Origin: an uncultured Clostridiaceae bacterium
GTDB lineage: Bacteria > Bacillota > Clostridia > TANB77 > CAG-508
Length of the DNA: 8,959 nt
Direction of reading: 5' to 3'
Assembly: GCA_958417695.1 (NCBI GenBank)
Contig: CATZDQ010000060.1
Span: 1-8,959 of the forward strand
Below the pieces are notes generated by a model. The model was not told the DNA's origin. It saw nothing but the letters and a program-made list of their open reading frames with translations, and did not search any database. A program made the translations under genes and the position numbers. Below, piece by piece: positions 1 through 6,249 of the stretch (within the stretch, counting starts at the first letter, position 1; every line of letters begins with the position of its first letter).

Positions 1-2
1 AT

Positions 3-1217
3 ATTAAATTAAAAACTCGTTTAGTGGATTGTGTTGGTTATTTAGTGGACAATGCAATTGGTTATTTAGAAGATGATATGCCTAGAATGGTAAAGACACC
101 TTGGTCCGAAGATGAAATTCCGTTTGAGCAAGCTGCTGAGATTGGAACTAAAAAAGTTATTCAAGAACATTCTACCATTGGTATTTTGATTACTACAGAT
201 GGTTCTATTACCGATATTCCTAGAGAAGATTACATAGAAGCAGAAGAAAGAGTAGTCAATGAATTAAAAGCTTTAAACAAACCATTTGTTATTGTTTTAA
301 ATTCTGCAGATGTTACTTCTGATTATACTAAAAGCTTAACCAGAAAATTAGAAGATAAATATGCTGTTCCTGTTATTCCTACAGATTGTTCTACTTTAAG
401 TTTAGATGACATTGATGAAATTTTTAGTAAAATTTTATATGAATTTCCTATTGAAACTATGAATATTCATTTTCCTCATTGGGTAGATGGTTTATCTGAT
501 GACCATTGGTTAAAGAAACAACTTTATGGTGAAATTAAAGATGCTTTTTCAGATGTACGTTTGTTAAAACAAATTGATAGTGGTATTTCTAAAATTCAAA
601 AAACGGATATTATTCAAAAAACGATGATTGATGAAATTTTACTAGGTACTGGTAGTGTGAATATTTCTATTGCTTTAATGGATGACTTATTCTATAAAGT
701 TTTAACAGAAATATCGGGTGTACAAATTAACAATGAAGGAGATTTATTCTCTACGATTACTTCTTTTGCTCAAACAAAGAAAGAATATGATAAGGTAGCC
801 TATGCCTTAGAAGAAGTAAAAGCCAAAGGTTATGGTATTGTCACACCTTCTATGGATGAATTAATTTTAGATGAACCAGAAATGGTAAAACAAGGTTCTC
901 GCTTTGGTGTAAAATTAAAAGCAAAAGCACCTTCAATCCATATGATAAGAGCAGATATTGAGACAGAGGTTTCTCCAATTGTTGGTAGTGAAAAGCAATC
1001 CGAAGAATTAGTCAATTATTTACTTTCTGAATTTGAATCTGACCCTCAAAAGATTTGGGAATCCAATATTTTTGGAAAGAGTTTACATGAACTAGTTAAT
1101 GAAGGATTACAAAATAAATTATGTAGAATGCCTGAAGATGCACAAGCTAAATTACAAGAAACATTAGAACGTATTGTAAATGAAGGTAGTGGCGGACTAA
1201 TTTGTATTATTCTATAA
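3..1217 (+). CDS. spoIVA: Stage IV sporulation protein A (SpoIVA), 5'-truncated by the window edge
   Basis: SpoIVA is the cytoskeleton-like ATPase that polymerises on the mother-cell face of the forespore outer membrane and anchors the spore coat. It is recruited there by SpoVM. The reading frame is open from base 3 with no stop, so the gene begins outside the window. 404 residues are visible against about 492 for the Bacillus subtilis protein, so roughly the first 88, including the Walker A loop, are missing. The GTG at 24 is internal and not a start. Recognisable stretches (family recalled from memory) are VDCVGY near the beginning, then TPW, EIGTKKVIQEHSTIG, YIEAEERV, the late SRFGVKLKA and APSIHMI, and the diagnostic C-terminus NEGSGGLICIIL. 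The C-terminal half is full length. The gene is followed within 15 bp by a terminator, so it is the last gene of its transcript. Identity is very secure. Confidence 0.96.
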   Translation: MKLKTRLVDCVGYLVDNAIGYLEDDMPRMVKTPWSEDEIPFEQAAEIGTKKVIQEHSTIGILITTDGSITDIPREDYIEAEERVVNELKALNKPFVIVLNSADVTSDYTKSLTRKLEDKYAVPVIPTDCSTLSLDDIDEIFSKILYEFPIETMNIHFPHWVDGLSDDHWLKKQLYGEIKDAFSDVRLLKQIDSGISKIQKTDIIQKTMIDEILLGTGSVNISIALMDDLFYKVLTEISGVQINNEGDLFSTITSFAQTKKEYDKVAYALEEVKAKGYGIVTPSMDELILDEPEMVKQGSRFGVKLKAKAPSIHMIRADIETEVSPIVGSEKQSEELVNYLLSEFESDPQKIWESNIFGKSLHELVNEGLQNKLCRMPEDAQAKLQETLERIVNEGSGGLICIIL

Positions 1218-1227
1218 CTATGGTTTA

Positions 1228-1263
1228 CCCCCAGCGACAATGTCACTGGGGGCTGTGTTTTTT
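1228..1263 (+). terminator. Rho-independent terminator of spoIVA
   Basis: CCCCCAG (1228-1234) pairs with CTGGGGG (1246-1252), with an inner GAC/GTC extension across a C-A mismatch. A run of six T follows at 1258-1263. It lies 10 bp after the spoIVA stop. The stop codon of the convergent gene (1262-1264) overlaps the T run. Read on the minus strand the hairpin has no following T run, so it is a good terminator only for spoIVA. Confidence 0.9.
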
Positions 1264-2270
1264 ATTTAGTTGCTGGTGTCATATAGAATATAACATCAGA
1301 ATTAGCGATTTCTACTGCCTGAGTTATTTTTTGTATCCATTCTGACGTTAATGGTAACTCTTCTGATAAAGGAATTTGCTCTGATTTATCCTTATCCAAT
1401 TTTATTTGTAATGTGTATCCATCTAACTGGACTTCTACACATTTTCCATCAGTTTCCAGGACACCGTCAATTTTCGGTTGCATATATACACGGCAGGTCT
1501 TAGCAGAACTAAAATTTATTCTTTTCAGTTCAACTCCTTCTTCCGTCTTATACACAAAATCAGATGCTTTTGCTCCTTCTATCACGTATGCACAGATTTC
1601 CCCATCTTGCTGGATAACCGGAAAACAAATATCCTCTTTATAGCATTTCCCCCATATTCTGTCGCATTCACCTATTGCAACATTTCTATAGGTATTTCCT
1701 TCTTGTAAGTAATAATACATTTTGCCAAGATGCTGATAACTTTTATCCGCTTCTTTCATTCCATTTATTCGCTCACTGATGCCTATACATTCTCTATAGC
1801 CATTAAATTTGTGAGAGTCTGAAAAATACTCAAATCGATGAATTCCATAAAAGGATTCCTTTATAATAATCAGATTTCCTTCTTTCGATTGGAAATACGT
1901 CTCTTCTTCCAGATTCTTATTTGTGCCTATGTGAAGCATTCTATCCCCACTCCTGTTAATCAAGTCGAATCCATCTTCATACTTTTTTAAGCCGTCTTTT
2001 ATGAACTCTTTGATTGGTTGTTTTTCCAATTCCTTTTGATTTTTCAGAATCTGCCAAGCTTCTGCATCAATCTGCCAATCTGGTTCTGTCGGTAAATTTC
2101 TTACTTCCTCAAAAGGAAATTTTACTTGCACGCTTTCCTCTGTCTGCCGCTTTCCAAAACCACATAATGTTGCCATTAAAATAACCATAACCAATACAAT
2201 GATAAATTTTCTCATCCTGCTTCTCCTTATTGTTTACTTTGTTTTTAATCTCTAAAAAATAAAAAACACA
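1254..2270. repeat. 14-bp inverted repeat flanking the unknown exported protein gene
   Basis: TGTGTTTTTTATTT occurs at 1254-1267 on the plus strand, and its exact reverse complement occurs at 2257-2270. The two copies bracket the compositionally unusual gene at 1262-2215; the left copy includes its stop codon. The repeat is simple (mostly T), so chance is possible, but the TGTG start and uninterrupted 14 bases make it worth recording. No target-site duplication was seen outside the copies. Confidence 0.4.
1262..2215 (-). CDS. Unrecognised exported cysteine-rich protein, 317 aa
   Basis: I do not recognise a family. The start is ATG at 2215, with AAGGAG at 2223-2228 and 7 nt spacing. Residues 1-18 are a basic tip (MRK) and a hydrophobic stretch ending ATLC-G, then charged residues. 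This is a signal peptide or membrane anchor. The cysteine at 18 suggests a lipoprotein, but Leu just before it departs from the usual Gly/Ala/Ser, so lipidation is uncertain. The remaining ~300 residues are hydrophilic, without another membrane segment, and carry seven cysteines (143, 184, 191, 197, 208, 241, 259), which would allow disulfides outside the cell. No catalytic motif is visible. Base composition is unlike the neighbours: rows at 1561 and 2041 count 47% and 42% GC, against 18% in a spoIVA row (421) and 32% in a bceB row (5521). With the insertion-sequence remnant just upstream, this suggests acquisition from another source. It is convergent with spoIVA and has its own promoter. Confidence 0.8.
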   Translation of the reverse strand: MRKFIIVLVMVILMATLCGFGKRQTEESVQVKFPFEEVRNLPTEPDWQIDAEAWQILKNQKELEKQPIKEFIKDGLKKYEDGFDLINRSGDRMLHIGTNKNLEEETYFQSKEGNLIIIKESFYGIHRFEYFSDSHKFNGYRECIGISERINGMKEADKSYQHLGKMYYYLQEGNTYRNVAIGECDRIWGKCYKEDICFPVIQQDGEICAYVIEGAKASDFVYKTEEGVELKRINFSSAKTCRVYMQPKIDGVLETDGKCVEVQLDGYTLQIKLDKDKSEQIPLSEELPLTSEWIQKITQAVEIANSDVIFYMTPATK

Positions 2271-2321
2271 ATCCTCCTTTCGAATTTTCTCTATTCAGTT
2301 TTTAACAATTATCTAATTTCT

Positions 2322-2350
2322 ATTTTATCATTTTATGTTAATAATGTCAA
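2322..2350 (-). promoter_or_regulatory. Sigma-A type promoter for the unknown exported protein gene
   Basis: On the minus strand TTGACA (2350-2345) is separated by exactly 17 bp from TAAAAT (2327-2322). The -35 is perfect and the -10 has one mismatch. The predicted transcript start is near 2315, giving a leader of about 100 nt before the ATG at 2215. The -35 lies just beyond the end of the insertion-sequence remnant. Confidence 0.7.
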
Positions 2351-2385
2351 TTTCTGCAATATCTTAAACTTCTATATACCGGTAC

Positions 2386-2541
2386 TCAAAAATCTATTAA
2401 TGCAGCTAATGTTCCATCATATCTTTCTCTCCATCTGTATATGGTTTTTCTTGGTATTTTGTATTGCGATGTGTACTCCACTTTTATAGAATATTTAATT
2501 ACTGCTTGCTTAAATTTAATATTTTATGTTATACTGCTCAT
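2386..2541 (-). pseudogene. Remnant of an insertion-sequence transposase N-terminus (helix-turn-helix part)
   Basis: Reading from ATG at 2541 gives MSSIT, an in-frame TAA at codon 6, then NIKFKQAVIKYS and later IPRKTIYRWRERYDGTLAAL before a TGA at 2388-2386. The pattern [K/R]xxxYRW[R/K]xRYDG, about 35-43 residues after an MSSIT-like start, is what I recall from the DNA-binding N-terminus of IS3/IS481-like transposases of Clostridia. These normally continue for several hundred residues into a DDE (rve) catalytic domain, which is absent here. GGGAGG at 2552-2557 lies 10 nt before the start. With an early stop and a 3' truncation, the gene is dead. The exact IS family cannot be fixed by eye. Confidence 0.7.
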
Positions 2542-2611
2542 ATGAGAAATACCTCCCATAAAAGTTTTTGCAGTTAAAAACATTTTATTATATTTTTGGT
2601 ATTTCTCATAT
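2540..2611 (-). repeat. Perfect 14-bp inverted repeat covering the transposase start
   Basis: ATATGAGAAATACC (2540-2553) and GGTATTTCTCATAT (2598-2611) are perfect complements separated by 44 bp. On the minus strand, the arm nearest the transposase covers the last two bases of its GGGAGG site, the spacer and the first two bases of its ATG. A transcript entering from outside the element would contain both arms and could fold so as to hide the start. Confidence 0.75.
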
Positions 2612-2673
2612 TTTTTTATTTAGTGTGACATATCTATTGTAAACCTAAAAACTTACTGTCTATGTTTTTAGAC

Positions 2674-2706
2674 AAAGAAAAAGGTAAGATTTTTGTCTTA
2701 CCTTTT
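2674..2706 (-). terminator. Rho-independent terminator of the GT51-DUF1287 operon
   Basis: AAAAGGTAAGA (2679-2689) pairs with TCTTACCTTTT (2696-2706): 11 bp with a 6-nt loop. On the minus strand the stem is followed by a T-rich tail (TCTTTG from 2678). The stop codon of the DUF1287 gene (2705-2707) overlaps the base of the stem. Confidence 0.8.
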
Positions 2707-3388
2707 ACCATCTAAAATGCCCTGAAATAGGGTCATATGTATTCCAACGCTCTAGTGCATCTTCCTCCCTATTAAGCTGTGATGCATTATGAATTAAATA
2801 GGGAATTCCTTTTTCATTACGTTTATCTGAAATAATACCAATATGAGACTTTCCAAAAGTTACAATATCCCCTGGTTGCCATTGTTCTATTTTCGTTAAA
2901 TCTGTGGTTAAATTTTTAGCATTTCTACTAAAAAATACTCTTAAATTATCTACACGTCTAAAATCAATGTTAGGGTCTGCATTTCCTTCTGTTCTAGGAT
3001 ATGCCTCTATATGCTCTTTAATATCGGCATCTACCATATCTTTTAAAGTATAACCAGCATGTTTAAAGGCCCTCCATATCACATCTGTACACACACCTTC
3101 CCCATCTGGTGGATAACCGCCTGCATAATAAGCATTTTTATAGGTTGGTCGATTTTTAGCATCTTCTTTAGCACCTAATAAAATATCGGTATAATCATCT
3201 ATTCCATTTTGATTTTCATCTCTATCACTGTAAATAACCTCTATTCCAAAATCCTTTGCTTCATACACTGTTTTAAAGACGGTTTGTACTTCTGGGAAGC
3301 AAAATATCACTATTATACTCGTCAAAATAATCAAAATACTAATTAGGATAGACCATAAAATCACTTTATTATGTGGCTTTTTCTTCAT
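2705..3388 (-). CDS. DUF1287 domain protein, membrane-anchored, NlpC/P60-like fold
   Basis: 227 aa. Residues 9-30 form one hydrophobic anchor after a basic tip (MKKKPHNK), with the rest predicted outside the cell. DUF1287 proteins resemble NlpC/P60 cysteine peptidases that cut peptidoglycan stem peptides, but activity is little documented. Family hallmarks seen: AYYAGGYPPDGEGVCTDV with the likely nucleophile Cys100, FRRVDNL, WQPGDIV, the SHIGI motif with His182, and LIHNAS with His200. Residues 57-68 (D-x-N-x-N-G-I-x-D-x-x-D) match a calcium-binding EF-hand or dockerin-type loop just before the domain. The start is ATG at 3388 with AGGGGG at 3394-3399, spacing 5 nt. It lies 36 bp behind the GT51 gene on the same strand and is followed directly by a terminator, so it is the last gene of that operon. 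A wall-hydrolase or wall-remodelling role is inferred from fold and neighbour. Confidence 0.88.
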   Translation of the reverse strand: MKKKPHNKVILWSILISILIILTSIIVIFCFPEVQTVFKTVYEAKDFGIEVIYSDRDENQNGIDDYTDILLGAKEDAKNRPTYKNAYYAGGYPPDGEGVCTDVIWRAFKHAGYTLKDMVDADIKEHIEAYPRTEGNADPNIDFRRVDNLRVFFSRNAKNLTTDLTKIEQWQPGDIVTFGKSHIGIISDKRNEKGIPYLIHNASQLNREEDALERWNTYDPISGHFRW

Positions 3389-3424
3389 AAATGCCCCCTA
3401 TCTTTTTTTGCTTTTATAATCTAC

Positions 3425-4135
3425 TTAGTTTTGTATGTTTATTATACGTTGTTTGGCTTCTTCTGTCAAATGACCATATTTTATCATTTTATTCATCACT
3501 TGCAACTGTCTTTGTCTTGCTAACTCTGGGTTTTTGGTAGGTGCGTATACAGAAGGTGCATTAGGAATACCCGCTAGTAAAATACTCTCTGCATCTGTCA
3601 TTTGATTTGGTTCTTTTTGAAAATACCCTCTCGAGGCTTCTTTAATCGTCTGATATCCATCTCCATAATAACTAGTATTGAAATACAATTCTAAAATTTC
3701 CTCTTTACTGTATTGCTTTTCTATTTCAAAAGCCATAAACACCTCAGCTACTTTTCTAGTAAACTTTTTTTCTTGTGTAAAATACATGTTCTTTGCTAAC
3801 TGTTGTGTAATCGTACTACCACCTTCTACTAACTTCATAGCTTTTATATCATTAAATACCGCTCTTGCTATTGCAATGATATCGATACCTCCATGGTCAT
3901 AAAACCTATGGTCTTCTACCGAAATTACAGCTTTTAAGTAAATTGGTGGCACTTCCTTTAGAGTAGTATAATTTTCCTTCGCACGAATTTGTTCTACTTT
4001 ATCGGTTAAACTAGTCTGCTCTAAAGCTTTTTTATACATCTCATGACCACTACCCACTATATATAGGCCTATGCTAATTATCATTAGCATCATGATTAAT
4101 AACACTCTTTTTACTATCTTCATTTTTTGCTTCAC
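3425..4135 (-). CDS. Monofunctional peptidoglycan glycosyltransferase (GT51)
   Basis: 236 aa. GT51 enzymes polymerise lipid II into glycan strands at the outer face of the membrane. One membrane anchor spans about residues 10-28. All five GT51 motifs are present: EDHRFYDHGGID with catalytic Glu74, GGSTITQQLAKN at 105-116, RKVAE with the second catalytic Glu131, KEEILELYFN at 144-153, and the later GYQTIKEASRGYF. There is no penicillin-binding transpeptidase domain, so it resembles stand-alone MtgA/Mgt enzymes rather than a class A PBP. The start is GTG at 4135: AAGGAG at 4142-4147 sits 6 nt before it, whereas the ATG four codons on would be 18 nt away. It is first in a two-gene set with the DUF1287 gene and lies 50 bp after bceB, a gap filled by a hairpin and the ribosome binding site. 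Expression may depend on readthrough from bceAB. Confidence 0.94.
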   Translation of the reverse strand: MKQKMKIVKRVLLIMMLMIISIGLYIVGSGHEMYKKALEQTSLTDKVEQIRAKENYTTLKEVPPIYLKAVISVEDHRFYDHGGIDIIAIARAVFNDIKAMKLVEGGSTITQQLAKNMYFTQEKKFTRKVAEVFMAFEIEKQYSKEEILELYFNTSYYGDGYQTIKEASRGYFQKEPNQMTDAESILLAGIPNAPSVYAPTKNPELARQRQLQVMNKMIKYGHLTEEAKQRIINIQN

Positions 4136-4141
4136 CGCTTT

Positions 4142-4147
4142 CTCCTT
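4142..4147 (-). promoter_or_regulatory. Ribosome binding site fixing the GTG start of the GT51 gene
   Basis: AAGGAG on the minus strand lies 6 nt before GTG (4135-4133) and 18 nt before the first in-frame ATG (4123-4121). The GTG is therefore preferred. Confidence 0.8.
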
Positions 4148-4149
4148 TT

Positions 4150-4179
4150 AGAATAAAAGTGGCCTTTAAAGCCACTTTT
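4150..4179 (-). terminator. Hairpin terminator or attenuator between bceB and the GT51 gene
   Basis: AAAAGTGGC (4155-4163) pairs with GCCACTTTT (4171-4179): 9 bp with a 7-nt loop. On the minus strand a T-rich tail (TTTTATTCT) follows, part of it inside the stem. It begins 6 bp after the bceB stop and ends a few bases before the GT51 ribosome binding site. It may end most bceAB transcripts while letting some through. Confidence 0.7.
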
Positions 4180-4185
4180 TATTCT

Positions 4186-6249
4186 TTATTCCTCTTTTAT
4201 AATATTCTTACTACCAAAATAAGTGGCTATAAAATAAGCACCGTAAATGAGAACAATAAAGATGGCAGTTGTGATAATGGAAGCCATTAAATCTTGTTTT
4301 CCAAGGGTTGCTAAAATAATATGAGCTACTTTTAATCCAAAGATAGAATGGATAATAGCTAGTAATAATGGCATCATAAAGAAAATACCTATTTGCTTAA
4401 ATAAGGCTCTATTAATCATTTTTTCATCTACACCGATTTTACGTAAAATACAATATCTTTCTTGGTTATCCGATGTATCAGATAATTCCTTTAAGGCTAA
4501 AATAGCGGCACTGGAAATTAGAAAAACAATTCCTAAATATAAACCAATAAAAGTAACTGTTGCACTTAGTCCTTTGCTTGTTTCATATAAGGTAATTTTA
4601 GACATAGCCATCATATCTTTAAAAGAACTTGTATTAACCGTACCATCTCCATCGCCTAAAGAAACAATTTTATTTTCCATTTCTTGTTTTTCCTCTTCTG
4701 TCGTACCATTATATTTAGCATTTAAGTAAGCCACACTTCTCCAGTTTGTATCTACCGCTTCATCTGGTAAAATTACTACACCTGTCTCTGTTGCTTGAGA
4801 AGAAATCGATACAAATCCATCTACATGTTCCTTTGTATTTGGATAATACGTCTTTCCATTAATGTGCAGTGGTGTATGCTTCCTTAAAGATTCATCTAAT
4901 AAAGAAGTCATTTCTTCATAATTTCCAACAATCGTATACTCATTTTCTTTAACACTAACTTGAGCAATGCCAAACAATTTAGCTACTTGATTATAATCTG
5001 AAACACGCATGATTGGATAATTACTGCTTGTTTTTAAATGGGGAAACTGATTTTTTACTTCCTCTAATGTATCACCTAATAGTTTTTCAAAAGTTACTTG
5101 CTCTGTCGTATACTCGTTTACTTCTACATATTCACTAAAATTTGCTTTATAATCAAAAGCTAATTCTTCTAATACCTCTGCTATGGTTTTATGATATCTA
5201 TCTGTTTCCTCTTTCGTATGTCCTTTTTCGTTTTCTGGTATATGACTAATTTTGGTAATGGTAATATCTACAGGTGTATATGTTTTTAATTGATCTGTTA
5301 AACTATTATTCAAAGAAATCGCTGAAGAAAATATACAAATGGTTAAGAATAATAGAACACAAATAACACTCATAGATATGGTTGTTGTATTAATTTTGCT
5401 ATCAATCTGTCTCATAACAAACATATTTAAATCTCTTTCATACCATCTTTTCCTGCTTTGTACTAATTTTAAAGCAAAACCAGAAAGAGAATAGAAGAAT
5501 AAGAAAGTACCTACACATCCTAAAGCAATTGCTTTTAAAATACCATCTGCTTCCATTGAGTAGATTTCCGTTATAGCTAAATGATAAGCATATCCTAATA
5601 TAGCTATAGATACTAAAAATAAAATAACTGATAAAATAGAACTTTTAATTTTCACTTTTTCATTTTTCTTGTTAGCCGTTAATAAATCAATTAATTTATA
5701 TCTAGAAATAGCAAACATATTTAGTAAAATAACCACTAAGTAAATAACGGCAAAATAAAGAATTGTTTTTATCATCGCTGCTTGTGAAAATACAAACTGG
5801 TAATTACGCATATCTGCTTCAAACATTTTAGCTACTAGTGCTGACATAAGTTGTGAAGCAAATACACCTACTACTAACCCAACACCTAAAGAGAAAAGTC
5901 CTACTAAAATAGTTTCTATCAATAGAATTTTTGAAATTTGCCCTTTTCCCATTCCTAAGGTCATATACAAACCAAATTCTTTTTTTCTTCTTTTAATTAA
6001 AAAGTTATTAGCATAAACAATTAAGAAACCCAGTACTAATGATACAAATACAGATACCATCTCTAACATTTGTATCATTAAACTCATAATCTCTCTTTTA
6101 GATTCTGACATTTGTATCATGGCTTGTTGTGCATCCATGGAGTTAAAGATATAAAAAATAGCTACACCTAAAACTAAGGTTATAAAGTAAATCACATAGT
6201 CTTTCATATTCTTTTTCATGCTACGTAAGGCTAATTTAAATGACATCAT
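4186..6249 (-). CDS. bceB: BceB-type ABC transporter permease (FtsX family)
   Basis: 687 aa. BceB permeases sense cell-wall-targeting peptide antibiotics, free their lipid targets and signal to the BceS kinase. The membrane pattern is that of the family: TM1 about 18-37, TM2 60-82, TM3 107-130, TM4 158-180, TM5 205-224, TM6 238-258, TM7 288-312, then one large extracellular domain (about 313-560), TM8 562-586, TM9 617-637 and TM10 656-678. The FtsX-type features after TM2 (FLIKRRKKEFGLYMTLGM) and after TM8 (KELSDTSDNQERYCILRKIGV) are clear. The length is somewhat above the ~650 usual for BceB. ATG at 6249 overlaps the end of bceA by 14 bp. GGAGGTGA at 6255-6262 lies inside the bceA coding sequence and serves this start; the next codon is also ATG. 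Ligand specificity (bacitracin, lantibiotic or other) cannot be read from the sequence, and the symbol means family, not proven orthology. Confidence 0.93.
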   Translation of the reverse strand: MMSFKLALRSMKKNMKDYVIYFITLVLGVAIFYIFNSMDAQQAMIQMSESKREIMSLMIQMLEMVSVFVSLVLGFLIVYANNFLIKRRKKEFGLYMTLGMGKGQISKILLIETILVGLFSLGVGLVVGVFASQLMSALVAKMFEADMRNYQFVFSQAAMIKTILYFAVIYLVVILLNMFAISRYKLIDLLTANKKNEKVKIKSSILSVILFLVSIAILGYAYHLAITEIYSMEADGILKAIALGCVGTFLFFYSLSGFALKLVQSRKRWYERDLNMFVMRQIDSKINTTTISMSVICVLLFLTICIFSSAISLNNSLTDQLKTYTPVDITITKISHIPENEKGHTKEETDRYHKTIAEVLEELAFDYKANFSEYVEVNEYTTEQVTFEKLLGDTLEEVKNQFPHLKTSSNYPIMRVSDYNQVAKLFGIAQVSVKENEYTIVGNYEEMTSLLDESLRKHTPLHINGKTYYPNTKEHVDGFVSISSQATETGVVILPDEAVDTNWRSVAYLNAKYNGTTEEEKQEMENKIVSLGDGDGTVNTSSFKDMMAMSKITLYETSKGLSATVTFIGLYLGIVFLISSAAILALKELSDTSDNQERYCILRKIGVDEKMINRALFKQIGIFFMMPLLLAIIHSIFGLKVAHIILATLGKQDLMASIITTAIFIVLIYGAYFIATYFGSKNIIKEE

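Larger units (their letters stand above)
2386..2630 (-). mobile_element. Decayed 5' end of an insertion sequence
   Basis: The region contains the transposase remnant, its ribosome binding site, an inverted repeat at 2540-2611 and, at 2630 reading leftward, TGTCACACTAAA. The latter begins with the TG typical of IS3-type ends and is taken as the presumed upstream terminus. The opposite terminus has not been identified with confidence. A TGTCA at 2345-2349 matches the first five bases of the presumed end and could be what is left of it. No target duplication is apparent. Confidence 0.5.

Noticed and set aside
24..26. GTG at 24 as the start of spoIVA
   Set aside because: The frame is open to the window edge and the protein would lack the Walker A region present in the family. 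It is an internal valine codon.
830..1246. Minus-strand frames within spoIVA (830-1015 and 1046-1246)
   Set aside because: They are antisense to a highly conserved gene, with no plausible ribosome binding context or recognisable product.
2540..2617. The 14-bp inverted repeat followed by seven T on the plus strand, read as a plus-strand terminator
   Set aside because: The loop is 44 nt, far longer than in efficient terminators, and no plus-strand gene lies upstream.
2645..2671. A second hairpin (CTAAAAAC / GTTTTTAG) beyond the DUF1287 terminator
   Set aside because: It is only 8 bp with mostly A-T pairs, has an 11-nt loop and no T run on the relevant side. It may be a weak backup but is not supportable.
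4186..4260. -10-like sequences (TATTAT, TATAAA) at the 3' end of bceB as a GT51 promoter
   Set aside because: No acceptable -35 is found at 16-18 bp, and a transcript starting there would still have to pass the hairpin at 4155-4179.
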